From Alphaproteobacteria bacterium WMHbin7 (lineage in GTDB: Bacteria; Pseudomonadota; Alphaproteobacteria; Rhodospirillales; WMHbin7): a DNA stretch of 64,000 nucleotides. Both the position numbers and the translations under genes were made by a program. Position 1 is the stretch's first letter; every line of letters starts with the position of its first letter. The stretch covers positions 24,975 to 88,974 of the forward strand of contig PDZW01000014.1 in NCBI GenBank assembly GCA_002753155.1, given 5' to 3'. This document shows positions 33,546 to 41,114 of the stretch, in pieces. The notes below the pieces were generated by a model, which saw nothing but the letters and a program-made list of their open reading frames with translations, did no database searches and was not told the DNA's origin.

Positions 33546-35107
33546 CGCGATTCATCGCCTGGCTCGACATGCTTTCAGGGTGGAAGAAAAGGGGCGCTCT
33601 GGTTCTGCTGGGGGGGCTGGCCGTTCTGGCCCTGCCGCCCTTCCATGCCCTGCCGGTGCTGATCCTGTCCTTTTCCTGCCTGCTGCGGCTGCTGCAGGGG
33701 TCGGCGAACCGCTGGTCCGCCTTTGCCGTCGGCTGGTGGTTTGGCTTCGGATTCTTCCTCTTCGGGCTTTACTGGATATCGAATGCGCTGTTGCTCGATC
33801 CCTTGCGCTTTGGTTGGCTGATCCCCTTTTCGTTGTTCGGCCTGTCGGGGGTGCTGGCCATCTTTACAGGCCTCGCCACCTTCCTGGCTTGGTTCGTGGC
33901 AAGACGAAGGTTGGCTTCCGCCCTGGCGCTGGCGGCATCCTGGGTGCTGCTGGAATGGATTCGCGGCCTTGTCTTCACAGGGTTTCCCTGGAATCTGATT
34001 GCCAGCGTCTGGGTAGGTGTTCTGCCCGTGGCACAATCGCTGGCCTGGATCGGGCCGTTTGGCCTGGGCTTTCTGACCGTGCTGGCCGCCTCGGCGCTGT
34101 CGCTGGTCTGGACGGAGACGCCTAACGCCCGCATCAAGGCGCTAGCCCCCCTCGGGCTTCTGGCCCTGCTGGCACTGGGCGGGGCCTGGCGCCTTCAAGG
34201 CGCTGAGGCAGGCATGGTGGAAGGGGTGCGCCTGCGTCTGGTGCAGCCCAACATTTCCCAGGCCCTGAAATGGAAAAGCGATCTGCGCTTTCAGCATCTG
34301 TTGCGCCTGATCGAAATGAGCCGCTCGGAAACGGGTGTGCCGCCCACGCACGTTATCTGGGCGGAAACCGCCGTGCCCTATCTGCTCGATCACGATGTTC
34401 AAGCACGCCTGGCCGTGGCCAAGGCAGCACCCACGGGCGGGCTGGTGATTACCGGCGCCGTGCGTAGTTCGCTCCCCGATGCCCAGCCCTATCAGGTCTG
34501 GAACAGCCTGGAGGCGGTGGATGATGCCGGGCGCATCCGGGGATACTTTGACAAGTTTCATCTGGTTCCCTTTGGGGAATATGTGCCGCTGAAGGCCCTG
34601 CTGCCCCTGCCCAAGATCACGCAGGGCGGGACGGATTTCTCGCCGGGACCAGGCCCCAGAACCATTCAGCTTCCCGGACTGCCGCCCGTGGGGCCTTTGA
34701 TCTGTTACGAAGTCATCTTCCCCCAGGCCGTGACGGATTCCAAGAATCGCCCGGAATGGCTGCTCAATCTGACCAATGATGGTTGGTACGGCATGAGCAC
34801 GGGGCCCTACCAGCATTTCGCCTCGGCCAGAATGCGCGCCATCGAGGAAGGGCTGCCACTTGTGCGCGTGGCCAATAGCGGGATTTCCGGAATCATCGAC
34901 CCCTGGGGCCGGGTGACGGCTTCATTGGGCTTGTCGGAAAGTGGTATTGTGGATGCAGATTTACCCAAGGCCTTGACTGCCCGGACAATTTACACCGTGT
35001 TAGGGGAAGGCCCCTTTGTTATTATTTGGCTAATGCTGCTTACATTCTTAAAATTCATGGTTAGTCACAAGATGTTTTCCCGATTCTGTTGTTCTGGAAG
35101 CGGTTGA
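33542..35107 (+). CDS. lnt: Apolipoprotein N-acyltransferase
   Basis: A 521-residue inner-membrane enzyme that adds the third acyl chain to lipoproteins. The N-terminal half holds about six helices. The periplasmic nitrilase domain shows the triad: glutamate in IWAETAVPYLL, lysine in YFDKFHLVPFGEY, and cysteine in LICYEVIFP. A final helix (about residues 490-510) is followed by an unusual Cys/Phe-rich tail (MFSRFCCSGSG). The start is GTG overlapping the corC stop. The 3' end and the following gap are less GC-rich. Confidence 0.95.
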   Translation: MTRFIAWLDMLSGWKKRGALVLLGGLAVLALPPFHALPVLILSFSCLLRLLQGSANRWSAFAVGWWFGFGFFLFGLYWISNALLLDPLRFGWLIPFSLFGLSGVLAIFTGLATFLAWFVARRRLASALALAASWVLLEWIRGLVFTGFPWNLIASVWVGVLPVAQSLAWIGPFGLGFLTVLAASALSLVWTETPNARIKALAPLGLLALLALGGAWRLQGAEAGMVEGVRLRLVQPNISQALKWKSDLRFQHLLRLIEMSRSETGVPPTHVIWAETAVPYLLDHDVQARLAVAKAAPTGGLVITGAVRSSLPDAQPYQVWNSLEAVDDAGRIRGYFDKFHLVPFGEYVPLKALLPLPKITQGGTDFSPGPGPRTIQLPGLPPVGPLICYEVIFPQAVTDSKNRPEWLLNLTNDGWYGMSTGPYQHFASARMRAIEEGLPLVRVANSGISGIIDPWGRVTASLGLSESGIVDADLPKALTARTIYTVLGEGPFVIIWLMLLTFLKFMVSHKMFSRFCCSGSG

Positions 35108-35210
35108 CTTACATATTTGCGTATGTCTTACTTTAGGAAAGCCACGACAAGACTTGATCTTGATAAGAGTGGCTACACAGCGGATCAACATGAAATGAGT
35201 TTCAGATATC

Positions 35211-35711
35211 ATGGCCAAAACTCCTACACGGAATAAGGGTCCTGTCTCCCGCAAGTCCAGTCGTGGCCGGACGGCGTCGGGCAAGCCCAACCCCATTGAC
35301 GTGCATGTCGGCAATCGCGTTCGTCTGCGCCGCACACTTCTTGGTATGAGCCAGGAAAAGCTGGGTGAGGCCATTGGGCTGACATTCCAGCAGGTTCAGA
35401 AGTATGAGCGTGGCGCCAACCGCGTTGGCGCGTCGCGTCTTTATGACCTGTCTCAGGTATTGGACGTGCCGGTTTCCTACTTCTTCGACGACATGCCCGA
35501 TGAGGTGACGCGCTCGAGCCCGCGCCAGATTCTCGGCATGTCCGAGGATCCGGCCGCCGATTTCGAACATGATCCCATGACCAAGCGCGAAACGTTGGAG
35601 CTGGTGCGGGCCTATTACCGCGTCACCAACCCGGCGGTGCGCAGGCGTCTGTTCGAATTGGCCAAGTCTCTGGCCAATGTCGAGGGCGAAGAGGAAGTCA
35701 GCGCCGACTGA
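35211..35711 (+). CDS. XRE family helix-turn-helix regulator
   Basis: A 166-residue DNA-binding protein. A basic disordered head (about 1-28) precedes a Cro/CI-type HTH (RVRLRRTLLGMSQEKLGEAIG, then FQQVQKYERGANRV). The C-terminal helical tail ends AVRRRLFELAKSLANVEG. Known: this type is conserved just upstream of metK in many alphaproteobacteria. Targets cannot be read here. The 103-base gap before it is A/T-richer and probably holds its promoter. Confidence 0.9.
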   Translation: MAKTPTRNKGPVSRKSSRGRTASGKPNPIDVHVGNRVRLRRTLLGMSQEKLGEAIGLTFQQVQKYERGANRVGASRLYDLSQVLDVPVSYFFDDMPDEVTRSSPRQILGMSEDPAADFEHDPMTKRETLELVRAYYRVTNPAVRRRLFELAKSLANVEGEEEVSAD

Positions 35712-35826
35712 CGGCAACTGTTGCGATAATTGCATGCGAGATATTTTTTCGCATTGCGCGTAACAGCTTATGGACGTTTTCGACTCCATGTGAAACACTT
35801 TCAAAGTGTAAGCATGGAGTCGAGCC

Positions 35827-36219
35827 TTGTCCCGTCAATCCTCCCCTTCCCGCCGTCCCTCCACCCCCCCTTCCTCCACCGCCGAAGAGCAGCAAGCCCT
35901 GCTTGGACGCCGAATCGCTGACCTCAGGGCGGCGCTTGGCCAGGAAAGGCCCAATCTGGCCCGCCGTGTTGGCATCACGCCCTCTCGCCTGAAACGAATC
36001 GAGGACGGCACGGGAAGGCTGGAGGCCAGCCTGCTTTATGCCCTGGCGCGCGCCCTCAACGTAACGGTTGCGGAACTGTTCGAGGACGCCTCCCATCTCT
36101 CCAGGGCGGCGCTAGATCCCGAGGGCCGCAATCTGATGCGCTTCTTTGGCACCATTCAGGATGCGAGCATCCGCCGATCCATCCTCAAATTGGCCAAGGC
36201 GCTCTCCGAAAAACCTTGA
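35827..36219 (+). CDS. XRE family helix-turn-helix regulator, second copy
   Basis: A 130-residue HTH protein with a Ser/Pro-rich head, HTH about residues 28-80 ([40 protein letters not shown]), and a C-terminal tail [17 protein letters not shown]. The tail closely resembles that of the preceding regulator, so the two look like diverged tandem paralogues. The start is TTG at 35827 with GGAG 7 bases upstream; no ATG fits in frame. It lies 88 bases before metK. Confidence 0.82.
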   Translation: MSRQSSPSRRPSTPPSSTAEEQQALLGRRIADLRAALGQERPNLARRVGITPSRLKRIEDGTGRLEASLLYALARALNVTVAELFEDASHLSRAALDPEGRNLMRFFGTIQDASIRRSILKLAKALSEKP

Positions 36220-36307
36220 CGCTTGGCCCAATCCTTGGGAAAACCCACGACGCGCCGTGACAGATCTTCGGCGTTTTCTCCATCCTTTGATGCCGAAGGA
36301 GCCGCCC

Positions 36308-37480
36308 GTGTCCAAGGCCGATTTTCTTTTTACCAGTGAATCCGTTTCCGAGGGTCATCCCGACAAGGTTTGCGACCGCATCTCGGATGCCGTGGTCGAT
36401 ATTTTCCTGACCGCCGATCCCTATGCCCGCGTCGCCTGCGAAACGCTGTGCACCACCAACCGCGTCGTGCTGGCCGGTGAAGTGCGTGGCCCGGCCTCCG
36501 TCACCTCGGGCCTGATCGAGGAAGCGGCGCGCCACGCCATCAAGGAAATCGGTTACGAGCAGGACGGCTTCCACTGGAAGAACGCCAAGGTCGAGATTCT
36601 GCTGCACGCCCAGTCGGCGGACATCGCCGTCGGCGTCGATGCTGCCGGCAACAAGGACGAGGGTGCGGGCGACCAGGGCATCATGTTCGGCTATGCCTGC
36701 ACCGAAACCCCGGTGCTGATGCCTGCTCCGATCTATTACGCCCATGAAATTCTGCGTTCGCTGGCCGAGGCCCGCCATTCCGGCGCCGCCCCCCAGCTTG
36801 GCCCCGATGCCAAGAGCCAGGTGACGCTGCAATATGTAAAGGGCCAGCCGGTGCGCGCCACTTCGGTGGTGGTATCGACCCAGCATACGGGCGATGTTGG
36901 CCAGGAAGAGGTGCGCGAAATCGTGCGCCCGCATGTGCTGAATGTCCTGCCCAAGGGTTGGATGTGCGATGAGGCGCATTTCTACGTCAATCCCACGGGG
37001 CGTTTCGTCATCGGCGGACCCGATGGCGATGCCGGTCTCACTGGGCGCAAGATCATCGTCGACACCTATGGTGGCGCTGCGCCCCATGGCGGCGGTGCCT
37101 TCTCGGGCAAGGACCCCACCAAGGTCGATCGCTCGGCGGCTTACGCCTCGCGCTATCTGGCCAAGAATGTGGTGGCCGCCGGTCTGGCCGAGAAATGCGT
37201 GATCCAGCTTTCCTACGCCATCGGCGTTTCGAAGCCCCTGTCGGTCTATATCGACACCTTCGGCACCGGAAAGGTGGACGAAGACAAGCTGTCCACGGTG
37301 CTTCAGGAGCTGGTCAACCTAAGCCCGCGCGGCATTCGCGAGCATCTGGGCCTCAACAAGCCGATCTATGCCCGCACGGCGGCTTACGGCCATTTCGGCC
37401 GTCACCCCGATCAGGACGGCGGCTTTTCCTGGGAAAAGACCGATCTGACGGATCAGCTCAAGAAAGCCTTTGGCGCCTAA
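36308..37480 (+). CDS. metK: S-adenosylmethionine synthetase
   Basis: A 390-residue enzyme making SAM from methionine and ATP. Seen: [26 protein letters not shown] and the P-loop-like [20 protein letters not shown] use GTG 36308 ([10 protein letters not shown]), with AAGGAG 6 bases upstream; ATG 36290 would include that site in the coding region. The leader holds two mutually exclusive short hairpins but no known SAM riboswitch motif. It overlaps the trmB start by 11 bases. Confidence 0.96.
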   Translation: MSKADFLFTSESVSEGHPDKVCDRISDAVVDIFLTADPYARVACETLCTTNRVVLAGEVRGPASVTSGLIEEAARHAIKEIGYEQDGFHWKNAKVEILLHAQSADIAVGVDAAGNKDEGAGDQGIMFGYACTETPVLMPAPIYYAHEILRSLAEARHSGAAPQLGPDAKSQVTLQYVKGQPVRATSVVVSTQHTGDVGQEEVREIVRPHVLNVLPKGWMCDEAHFYVNPTGRFVIGGPDGDAGLTGRKIIVDTYGGAAPHGGGAFSGKDPTKVDRSAAYASRYLAKNVVAAGLAEKCVIQLSYAIGVSKPLSVYIDTFGTGKVDEDKLSTVLQELVNLSPRGIREHLGLNKPIYARTAAYGHFGRHPDQDGGFSWEKTDLTDQLKKAFGA

Positions 37481-38192
37481 AACGCCAAGAGGCGACGATT
37501 CGGGGGCGGGGGCCGGTTACGGCTCCCGCCTTCCGCGTTTTTATGGGCGGCGCAAGGGCAAGCCCATTCGGGCGGGCAAACAGGACGTCCTGGATGCCCT
37601 GCTGCCCAAACTGGCCATTCCAGCCCCCAGGGCAGGAGAAAGGCTTGCTCTCGCCAGCCTGTTTGCCTTTACGCCTAAGGAAATCTGGCTGGAGGTGGGT
37701 TTTGGTTCGGGCGAGCATACGGCAGCACAGGCAGAGACCCATCCCGACGTGGGTTTCATCGGCTCGGAAGTGTTTCTCAATGGCATCGGCGGGCTGCTCA
37801 AGCATATCGCCGCCGCCGGTCTGACAAATATCCGCGTCTTTCCCGAAGATGTGCGCCGCCTGCTGCCCGCCCTGCCCGATGGTTGTCTGGCCCGGGTTTT
37901 TGTGTTGTTTCCTGATCCCTGGCCCAAGAAACGCCATGCCGGGCGCCGTTTCATTGGCCCAGACAATCTGGACCAATTGGCGCGCCTCTTGATGCCGGGC
38001 GGCGAATTGCGCATCGCCAGCGACCATCCGATCTATGTCGATTGGGTCCGAGAGCAGATGGCGGCCAGGCCAGATTTCGCGCCTTGCCAGGATGCCGCCG
38101 TTCGGCCCGAAGGCTGGGCGCCCTCGCGCTATGAACAAAAGGCCCTGGAGCAAGGCATCCTCTGCAGCTACATGGCCTGGAAACGTCGATAG
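37470..38192 (+). CDS. trmB: tRNA (guanine-N7)-methyltransferase
   Basis: A 240-residue SAM-dependent enzyme making m7G46 in tRNA. Motif I is [13 protein letters not shown]; the TrmB hallmark [15 protein letters not shown] is intact, with the terminal YE and KALEQG segment. The start appears to be TTG at 37470 inside the metK 3' end, giving [11 protein letters not shown] later start is possible because the first 30 residues are poorly constrained. Confidence 0.93.
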   Translation: MAPKTPRGDDSGAGAGYGSRLPRFYGRRKGKPIRAGKQDVLDALLPKLAIPAPRAGERLALASLFAFTPKEIWLEVGFGSGEHTAAQAETHPDVGFIGSEVFLNGIGGLLKHIAAAGLTNIRVFPEDVRRLLPALPDGCLARVFVLFPDPWPKKRHAGRRFIGPDNLDQLARLLMPGGELRIASDHPIYVDWVREQMAARPDFAPCQDAAVRPEGWAPSRYEQKALEQGILCSYMAWKRR

Positions 38193-38196
38193 AGGC

Positions 38197-38224
38197 TTGA
38201 ACCGCCTTGGCCCCGTGCTATAAC
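38197..38224 (+). promoter_or_regulatory. Promoter for aroQ-acc operon (leaderless arrangement)
   Basis: TTGAAC at 38197-38202, 16 bases, TATAAC at 38219-38224 with a TG dinucleotide one base before the -10 (38216-38217). The predicted transcription start, six to eight bases downstream of the -10, coincides with the aroQ ATG at 38231. No Shine-Dalgarno-like sequence separates them. Confidence 0.55.
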
Positions 38225-38230
38225 CGCATT

Positions 38231-38701
38231 ATGACCAAAACGAGGGCCAAATCGGGGGGCGGACCCACTGTTTGGGTGCTGAATGGCCCCAATCTCAATC
38301 TATTGGGCAGCCGCGAGCCTGAAATCTACGGGCGCGCCACCTTGGCCGACATCGAAGCCGCATGTGCCGTTCGCGCCAAGGATCTGGGTCTGGCCCTGGT
38401 CTTTCGCCAGACCAATCACGAAGGCGAGCTGGTCACTTGGATTCAAGAGGCCAAGGGGCAGGCGCAGGGACTGGTCTTGAATGCCGGAGCCTTCACCCAC
38501 ACCTCGGTCGCTCTGCTCGATGCCCTCAATTTCGCGCGTCTGCCGACCATCGAAGTGCATCTGTCGCAGCCCTTGAACCGCGAACCCTTCCGCCACGTCT
38601 CCTATGTCACCCCGGCTTCATCAGGGTTGATCTCGGGTCTTGGCCCCCATGGCTACGAACTGGCGCTTCTAGCGCTGGCGCGCATGATTAACAAGAGTTA
38701 G
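38231..38701 (+). CDS. aroQ: 3-dehydroquinate dehydratase, type II
   Basis: A 156-residue dodecameric shikimate-pathway enzyme. The conserved [44 protein letters not shown] and the late FRHVSYV are present; the tyrosine of EIYG and the histidine of FTHTS are the catalytic pair. The usual HLSN sequence reads HLSQ here, a mild deviation at a substrate-binding position. It precedes accB by seven bases, the common alphaproteobacterial order. Confidence 0.95.
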   Translation: MTKTRAKSGGGPTVWVLNGPNLNLLGSREPEIYGRATLADIEAACAVRAKDLGLALVFRQTNHEGELVTWIQEAKGQAQGLVLNAGAFTHTSVALLDALNFARLPTIEVHLSQPLNREPFRHVSYVTPASSGLISGLGPHGYELALLALARMINKS

Positions 38702-38708
38702 AGGAAGC

Positions 38709-39152
38709 ATGACCACGGAAAACGCCAAAATCGACTCCGATCTCGTCCGCACCCTGGCCGACCTGTTGAATGAAACGGGCTTGAGCGAGATCGAGTATGA
38801 CACGGGCAGCCTGCGCCTGCGCGTGGCACGCCAGATGTCCACGGTCGTGCATGCAAGCAGCTCCCATGCTCCGGCGGCCATGGCTGCTGCGCCCGCCGTC
38901 GCCGATGCTGCTTTGCATCCCGGCGCCGTGACCTCGCCGATGGTGGGTGTGGCCTATCTGACGCCCGAACCCAGTGCGCCTAATTTCATCAAGGTAGGCG
39001 ACCGCGTCACCGAAGGTCAGACGCTGCTGCTGATCGAGGCCATGAAAACCTTCAACCCCATCCGCGCCCCCAAGGGCGGCGTGGTGGCGCAGATTCTGGT
39101 CGGCAATGGTCAGCCGGTCGAATTCGGCGAGCCTCTGGTGGTTATCGAGTAG
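38709..39152 (+). CDS. accB: Biotin carboxyl carrier protein of acetyl-CoA carboxylase
   Basis: A 147-residue carrier. The N-terminal helix and an Ala/Pro/Ser/His linker (about 45-72) lead to the biotinyl domain with [10 protein letters not shown]113 is the biotinylation site. It feeds carboxybiotin from AccC to the carboxyltransferase in fatty-acid synthesis. GAGGAAGC precedes the ATG, and accC follows after two bases. Confidence 0.96.
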   Translation: MTTENAKIDSDLVRTLADLLNETGLSEIEYDTGSLRLRVARQMSTVVHASSSHAPAAMAAAPAVADAALHPGAVTSPMVGVAYLTPEPSAPNFIKVGDRVTEGQTLLLIEAMKTFNPIRAPKGGVVAQILVGNGQPVEFGEPLVVIE

Positions 39153-39154
39153 TC

Positions 39155-40498
39155 ATGTTCGACAAGGTCCTCATCGCAAATCGGGGCGAGATCGCGCTGC
39201 GCATTCACCGCGCTTGTCGCGAGATGGGTATTCGTACCGTCGCCGTGCATTCGACCGCCGACGAGGACGCCATGCATGTGCGTCTGGCCGACGAGGCGGT
39301 GTGCATCGGCCCGCCCCAGGCGCGCCAGAGCTATCTTAATATTCCGGCCATTCTTTCGGCGGCCACCATCACCGGCGCCGAGGCCATTCATCCCGGCTAT
39401 GGCTTTTTAAGCGAGAATGCCGACTTTGCCTCGATGGTTGAGGAGCATGGGCTGACCTTCATCGGCCCCAGCCCCGAGCATATCCGCATGATGGGCGACA
39501 AGATCACCGCCAAGAATGCGGCCAAGGCGGCCGGACTGCCGGTGGTGCCGGGCTCCGAGGGGGCCTTGGAAAGCCTGGAGGATGCAAGGCGCAACGCCGA
39601 AGAGATCGGCTATCCGGTACTGCTGAAGGCCACGGCGGGCGGCGGCGGCAAGGGCATGAAGGTGGCAAGAGACGCCTCTGAGATCGAGGAGGCCTGGCGT
39701 CTGGCCCGCTCGGAAGCGGGCAGCGCCTTTGGCAATGCCGATCTCTACATGGAAAAATATCTGGGCAAGCCGCGCCATATCGAAATTCAGATTCTGGCCG
39801 ACAATCACGGCGAAGTGGTGCATCTGGGCGAGCGCGACTGCTCGCTGCAGCGCCGCCATCAGAAGGTGCTGGAAGAAGCGCCCTCGCCCGCTCTCAATTC
39901 CGTCATGCGCGAATCGATCGGCTCGATCGCCACTGCCGCCATGAAGAAGATCGGCTATCGCAATGCCGGCACCATCGAGTTCCTCTACGAGGACGGCAAG
40001 TTCTACTTCATCGAAATGAATACGCGTCTGCAGGTCGAGCATCCGATCACCGAAATGATCACCGGGCTTGATATCGTGCGCGAACAGGTGCGCATCGCAG
40101 CCGGCGCACCTCTGGGCTATACGCAAGAAGATGTGCGCTTTTCTGGCCATGCCATCGAATGCCGGGTCAATGCCGAGCATCCCGAAACCTTCGTTCCCTC
40201 GCCGGGCAAGGTGGGCATCTATCACGCCCCGGGCGGGCTTGGCGTGCGGGTCGATTCCGCCCTTTATACCGGCTATCGCGTGCCGCCCAATTACGACAGC
40301 ATGATCGCCAAGCTGATCGTGCATGGCACCAGCCGCAACGAATGCCTGATGCGCCTACGCCGGGCCCTGGGCGAATTCGTGGTCGAGGGCATGAACACCA
40401 CCCTGCCCCTGCATCAGCGACTGATTGCCGAACCCGATTTCGTGAATGGCGATTACGACATTCACTGGCTGGAACATTTCGTCCATCGTCAGGACTGA
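39155..40498 (+). CDS. accC: Biotin carboxylase subunit of acetyl-CoA carboxylase
   Basis: A 447-residue ATP-grasp enzyme carboxylating biotin on AccB. ANRGEIALRIHRA opens the N-domain. The ATP lid is GGGGKGMK, with the lysine pair and HIEIQILAD in the central domain, and EMNTRLQVEHPITE carries metal and catalytic residues. Length matches the stand-alone bacterial subunit. It is in the usual accB-accC pair; aat starts one base after its stop. Confidence 0.97.
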   Translation: MFDKVLIANRGEIALRIHRACREMGIRTVAVHSTADEDAMHVRLADEAVCIGPPQARQSYLNIPAILSAATITGAEAIHPGYGFLSENADFASMVEEHGLTFIGPSPEHIRMMGDKITAKNAAKAAGLPVVPGSEGALESLEDARRNAEEIGYPVLLKATAGGGGKGMKVARDASEIEEAWRLARSEAGSAFGNADLYMEKYLGKPRHIEIQILADNHGEVVHLGERDCSLQRRHQKVLEEAPSPALNSVMRESIGSIATAAMKKIGYRNAGTIEFLYEDGKFYFIEMNTRLQVEHPITEMITGLDIVREQVRIAAGAPLGYTQEDVRFSGHAIECRVNAEHPETFVPSPGKVGIYHAPGGLGVRVDSALYTGYRVPPNYDSMIAKLIVHGTSRNECLMRLRRALGEFVVEGMNTTLPLHQRLIAEPDFVNGDYDIHWLEHFVHRQD

Positions 40499-40499
40499 G

Positions 40500-41114
40500 A
40501 TGCGGGGCCTTAATGCCCAAACCCTGCTGGCTGCCTATGCCGCAGGCGTGTTTCCGATGGCCGAGTCCAAGCACGACCTCTATCTGCACTGGATCGATCC
40601 CGAGCGCCGCGGCGTTCTGCCGCTCGAGCGTTTTCACGTCTCGCGCAGTCTGGCCAAGCTGTTAAAACGCCAAGTTTTCGAGATTCGCATCGACAGCGAT
40701 TTTCAGGCGGTCATCGACGGCTGTGCAGACTCTCGGCCGGGGCGCGAAGATAGCTGGATCAATCCCATCATCCGTTCGCTCTTTCTCGATCTGCATGCCA
40801 TGAATCTGGCTCACAGCGTCGAGGTCTGGCAGAATGAAAGACTGGTGGGGGGGCTTTACGGCCTGGCTCTGGGCGGCGCCTTCTTCGGAGAAAGCATGTT
40901 CTCGAAGGTCACCAATGCCAGCAAGGCGGCGCTGGCCCATCTGGTGGCGCGCTTGAAGGCGGGCGGCTTTCTGCTGCTTGACGTGCAGTTCGTGACGGCG
41001 CATCTGGCCAGCCTGGGAGCCATTGACATCAGCCGGGCCGACTATCACTTGCAGCTTGCCCGCGCCCTTGCGGTTCAGGGGGATTTCTTCAAGCTTGACG
41101 AGAAGATGACATGA
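40500..41114 (+). CDS. aat: Leucyl/phenylalanyl-tRNA-protein transferase
   Basis: A 204-residue enzyme that adds Leu or Phe to N-terminal Arg/Lys of proteins, marking them for ClpAP (N-degron pathway). YAAGVFPMAES, LPLERFHVSRSL, WINPIIRSLF and GGLYGLALGGAFFGESMFS are the family blocks. The start at 40500 follows the accC stop immediately, with AGGA upstream. It overlaps the next gene as ATGA. Confidence 0.95.
   Translation: MRGLNAQTLLAAYAAGVFPMAESKHDLYLHWIDPERRGVLPLERFHVSRSLAKLLKRQVFEIRIDSDFQAVIDGCADSRPGREDSWINPIIRSLFLDLHAMNLAHSVEVWQNERLVGGLYGLALGGAFFGESMFSKVTNASKAALAHLVARLKAGGFLLLDVQFVTAHLASLGAIDISRADYHLQLARALAVQGDFFKLDEKMT

Noticed and set aside
36219..36308. SAM riboswitch upstream of metK
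   Set aside because: I looked for SAM-I, SAM-II and SAM/SAH core sequences and found none; only short competing hairpins are present.
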